5,267 nt of DNA from Gammaproteobacteria bacterium (lineage in GTDB: Bacteria; Pseudomonadota; Gammaproteobacteria; Magnimaribacterales; TMED112). The notes under the pieces are model-generated. The model was not told the DNA's origin. It did no database searches and saw only the letters and a program-made list of their open reading frames with translations. The stretch is from positions 3,935 through 9,201 of the forward strand of contig NYUL01000042.1 in NCBI GenBank assembly GCA_002684055.1. The letters are read 5' to 3'. The translations under genes and the position numbers were made by a program. This document shows, piece after piece, positions 4,852-5,267 of this stretch (position 1 is the stretch's first letter; each line of letters starts with the position of its first letter).

Positions 4852-5267
4852 CTATATTGAACTGTTTCAGGAAATTCCAAATTTCATTTGCTGCAATAAT
4901 ATCATTATTACCATCTCCAGTTGGCCACTCATGACCCATATTAGTCATTAGTAACAAGCGTAGATTAACGTCATTTAAGCATTGGCTATATAGATATTCA
5001 ATACCACCATCACCATCACCATTTTCATCCTCTATGGTGTTTATGGTTTCATCTTTGCAATCATTATAATTTTCCCAGTAGCTCATGACAGTCGAAATGG
5101 GCCTTGAAATTGAATTTCCATAATAAGGAACAACACCGTCAGAAGTACCATGAATTTGCAACACAGCAGTTGAGTGGACCGGATTGCAGGAATTATAGGT
5201 TTGAGGTGTCATTGATCCAGTTACCGAGGCTATAGCTGCAATTTTTGAACTTAGGTTGCAGGCCAGA
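4832..5267 (-). CDS. Second PHB-depolymerase/LpqC-type esterase, C-terminal part (5' end outside window)
   Basis: The frame is open to the right edge of the window, upstream of the Met codon at 5212. The reading begins LACN and continues through IASVTGSMTPQTY, matching residues 207-230 of the next esterase, so the ATG at 5212 is internal and the gene is only partial. Over the 144 visible residues it aligns without gaps to the neighbour, with about 73 identities counted by hand. HGTSDGVVPY carries the likely catalytic Asp and MGHEWP the catalytic His; the Ser nucleophile lies just outside the window. All four cysteines of this region are conserved with the neighbour. DENGDGDGG corresponds to the DVNNDGDGG loop. 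It is a tandem paralogue and the first visible gene of the minus-strand operon. Its last 20 bases contain the start of the downstream esterase. The substrate is unknown, and whether it also carries a lipobox cannot be seen. Confidence 0.88.
   Translation of the reverse strand, partial: LACNLSSKIAAIASVTGSMTPQTYNSCNPVHSTAVLQIHGTSDGVVPYYGNSISRPISTVMSYWENYNDCKDETINTIEDENGDGDGGIEYLYSQCLNDVNLRLLLMTNMGHEWPTGDGNNDIIAANEIWNFLKQFNIDGKIIP

Noticed and set aside
4697..4951. Plus-strand reading frame starting with a Gly-Val-Gly-Ala repeat
   Set aside because: It is the antisense shadow of the Pro-Thr-Ala linker repeat. Beyond the repeat it has no recognisable domain, and it runs across a well-supported gene junction on the other strand.
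4832..5212. ATG at 5212 as the start of a short 126-residue protein
   Set aside because: The upstream codons to the window edge continue the alignment with the neighbouring esterase (LACN...IASV), so the gene extends beyond the window.

Overview
This is an AT-rich, gene-dense bacterial window with seven protein-coding genes, two of them cut by the window edges. No rRNA, tRNA, insertion sequence or CRISPR array was seen. A Gram-negative, probably gammaproteobacterial host is inferred. The evidence is a PsiE-family protein, a RhlE-type DEAD-box helicase, and a lipoprotein whose lipobox runs into a Gly/Ser stretch (LLYGC then GGGSSS). The AT-rich DNA and tightly packed genes would suit a streamlined marine lineage, but that cannot be shown from the sequence alone.

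Left half, plus strand: the 3' end of a PsiE-family membrane protein gene (1-275) is followed by a GFA-family zinc protein (302-745) and, 4 bases later, a class A FAD-dependent monooxygenase (750-1895). All three could share one transcript. A 10-bp inverted repeat (272-297) lies across the psiE-like stop codon and ends just before the GFA start. After a 146-base gap holding a candidate promoter comes a RhlE-like RNA helicase (2042-3307) with an Arg/Ser repeat tail.

Right half, minus strand, convergent with the helicase: the transcription order is a partial esterase (5267-4832), a full-length lipoprotein esterase of the PHB-depolymerase/LpqC type (4851-3799), then tspO (3818-3357). The two esterases are tandem paralogues, identical at about half of 144 ungapped positions by hand count. 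Each gene overlaps the next by exactly 20 bases. In both cases the downstream ATG lies, in the +1 frame, inside the codons for a shared C-terminal Asp/Asn-Gly-Lys-Ile motif. This suggests duplication of an esterase together with its coupled junction, and translational coupling of surface esterases to TspO.

No complete new system is evident. The most unusual element is the esterase-esterase-tspO cassette with its repeated overlap architecture. Other points of note are the shared DxNxDGDGG loop in the esterases, the Pro-rich 36-bp repeat linker, and the absence of a Shine-Dalgarno sequence at all five visible starts.
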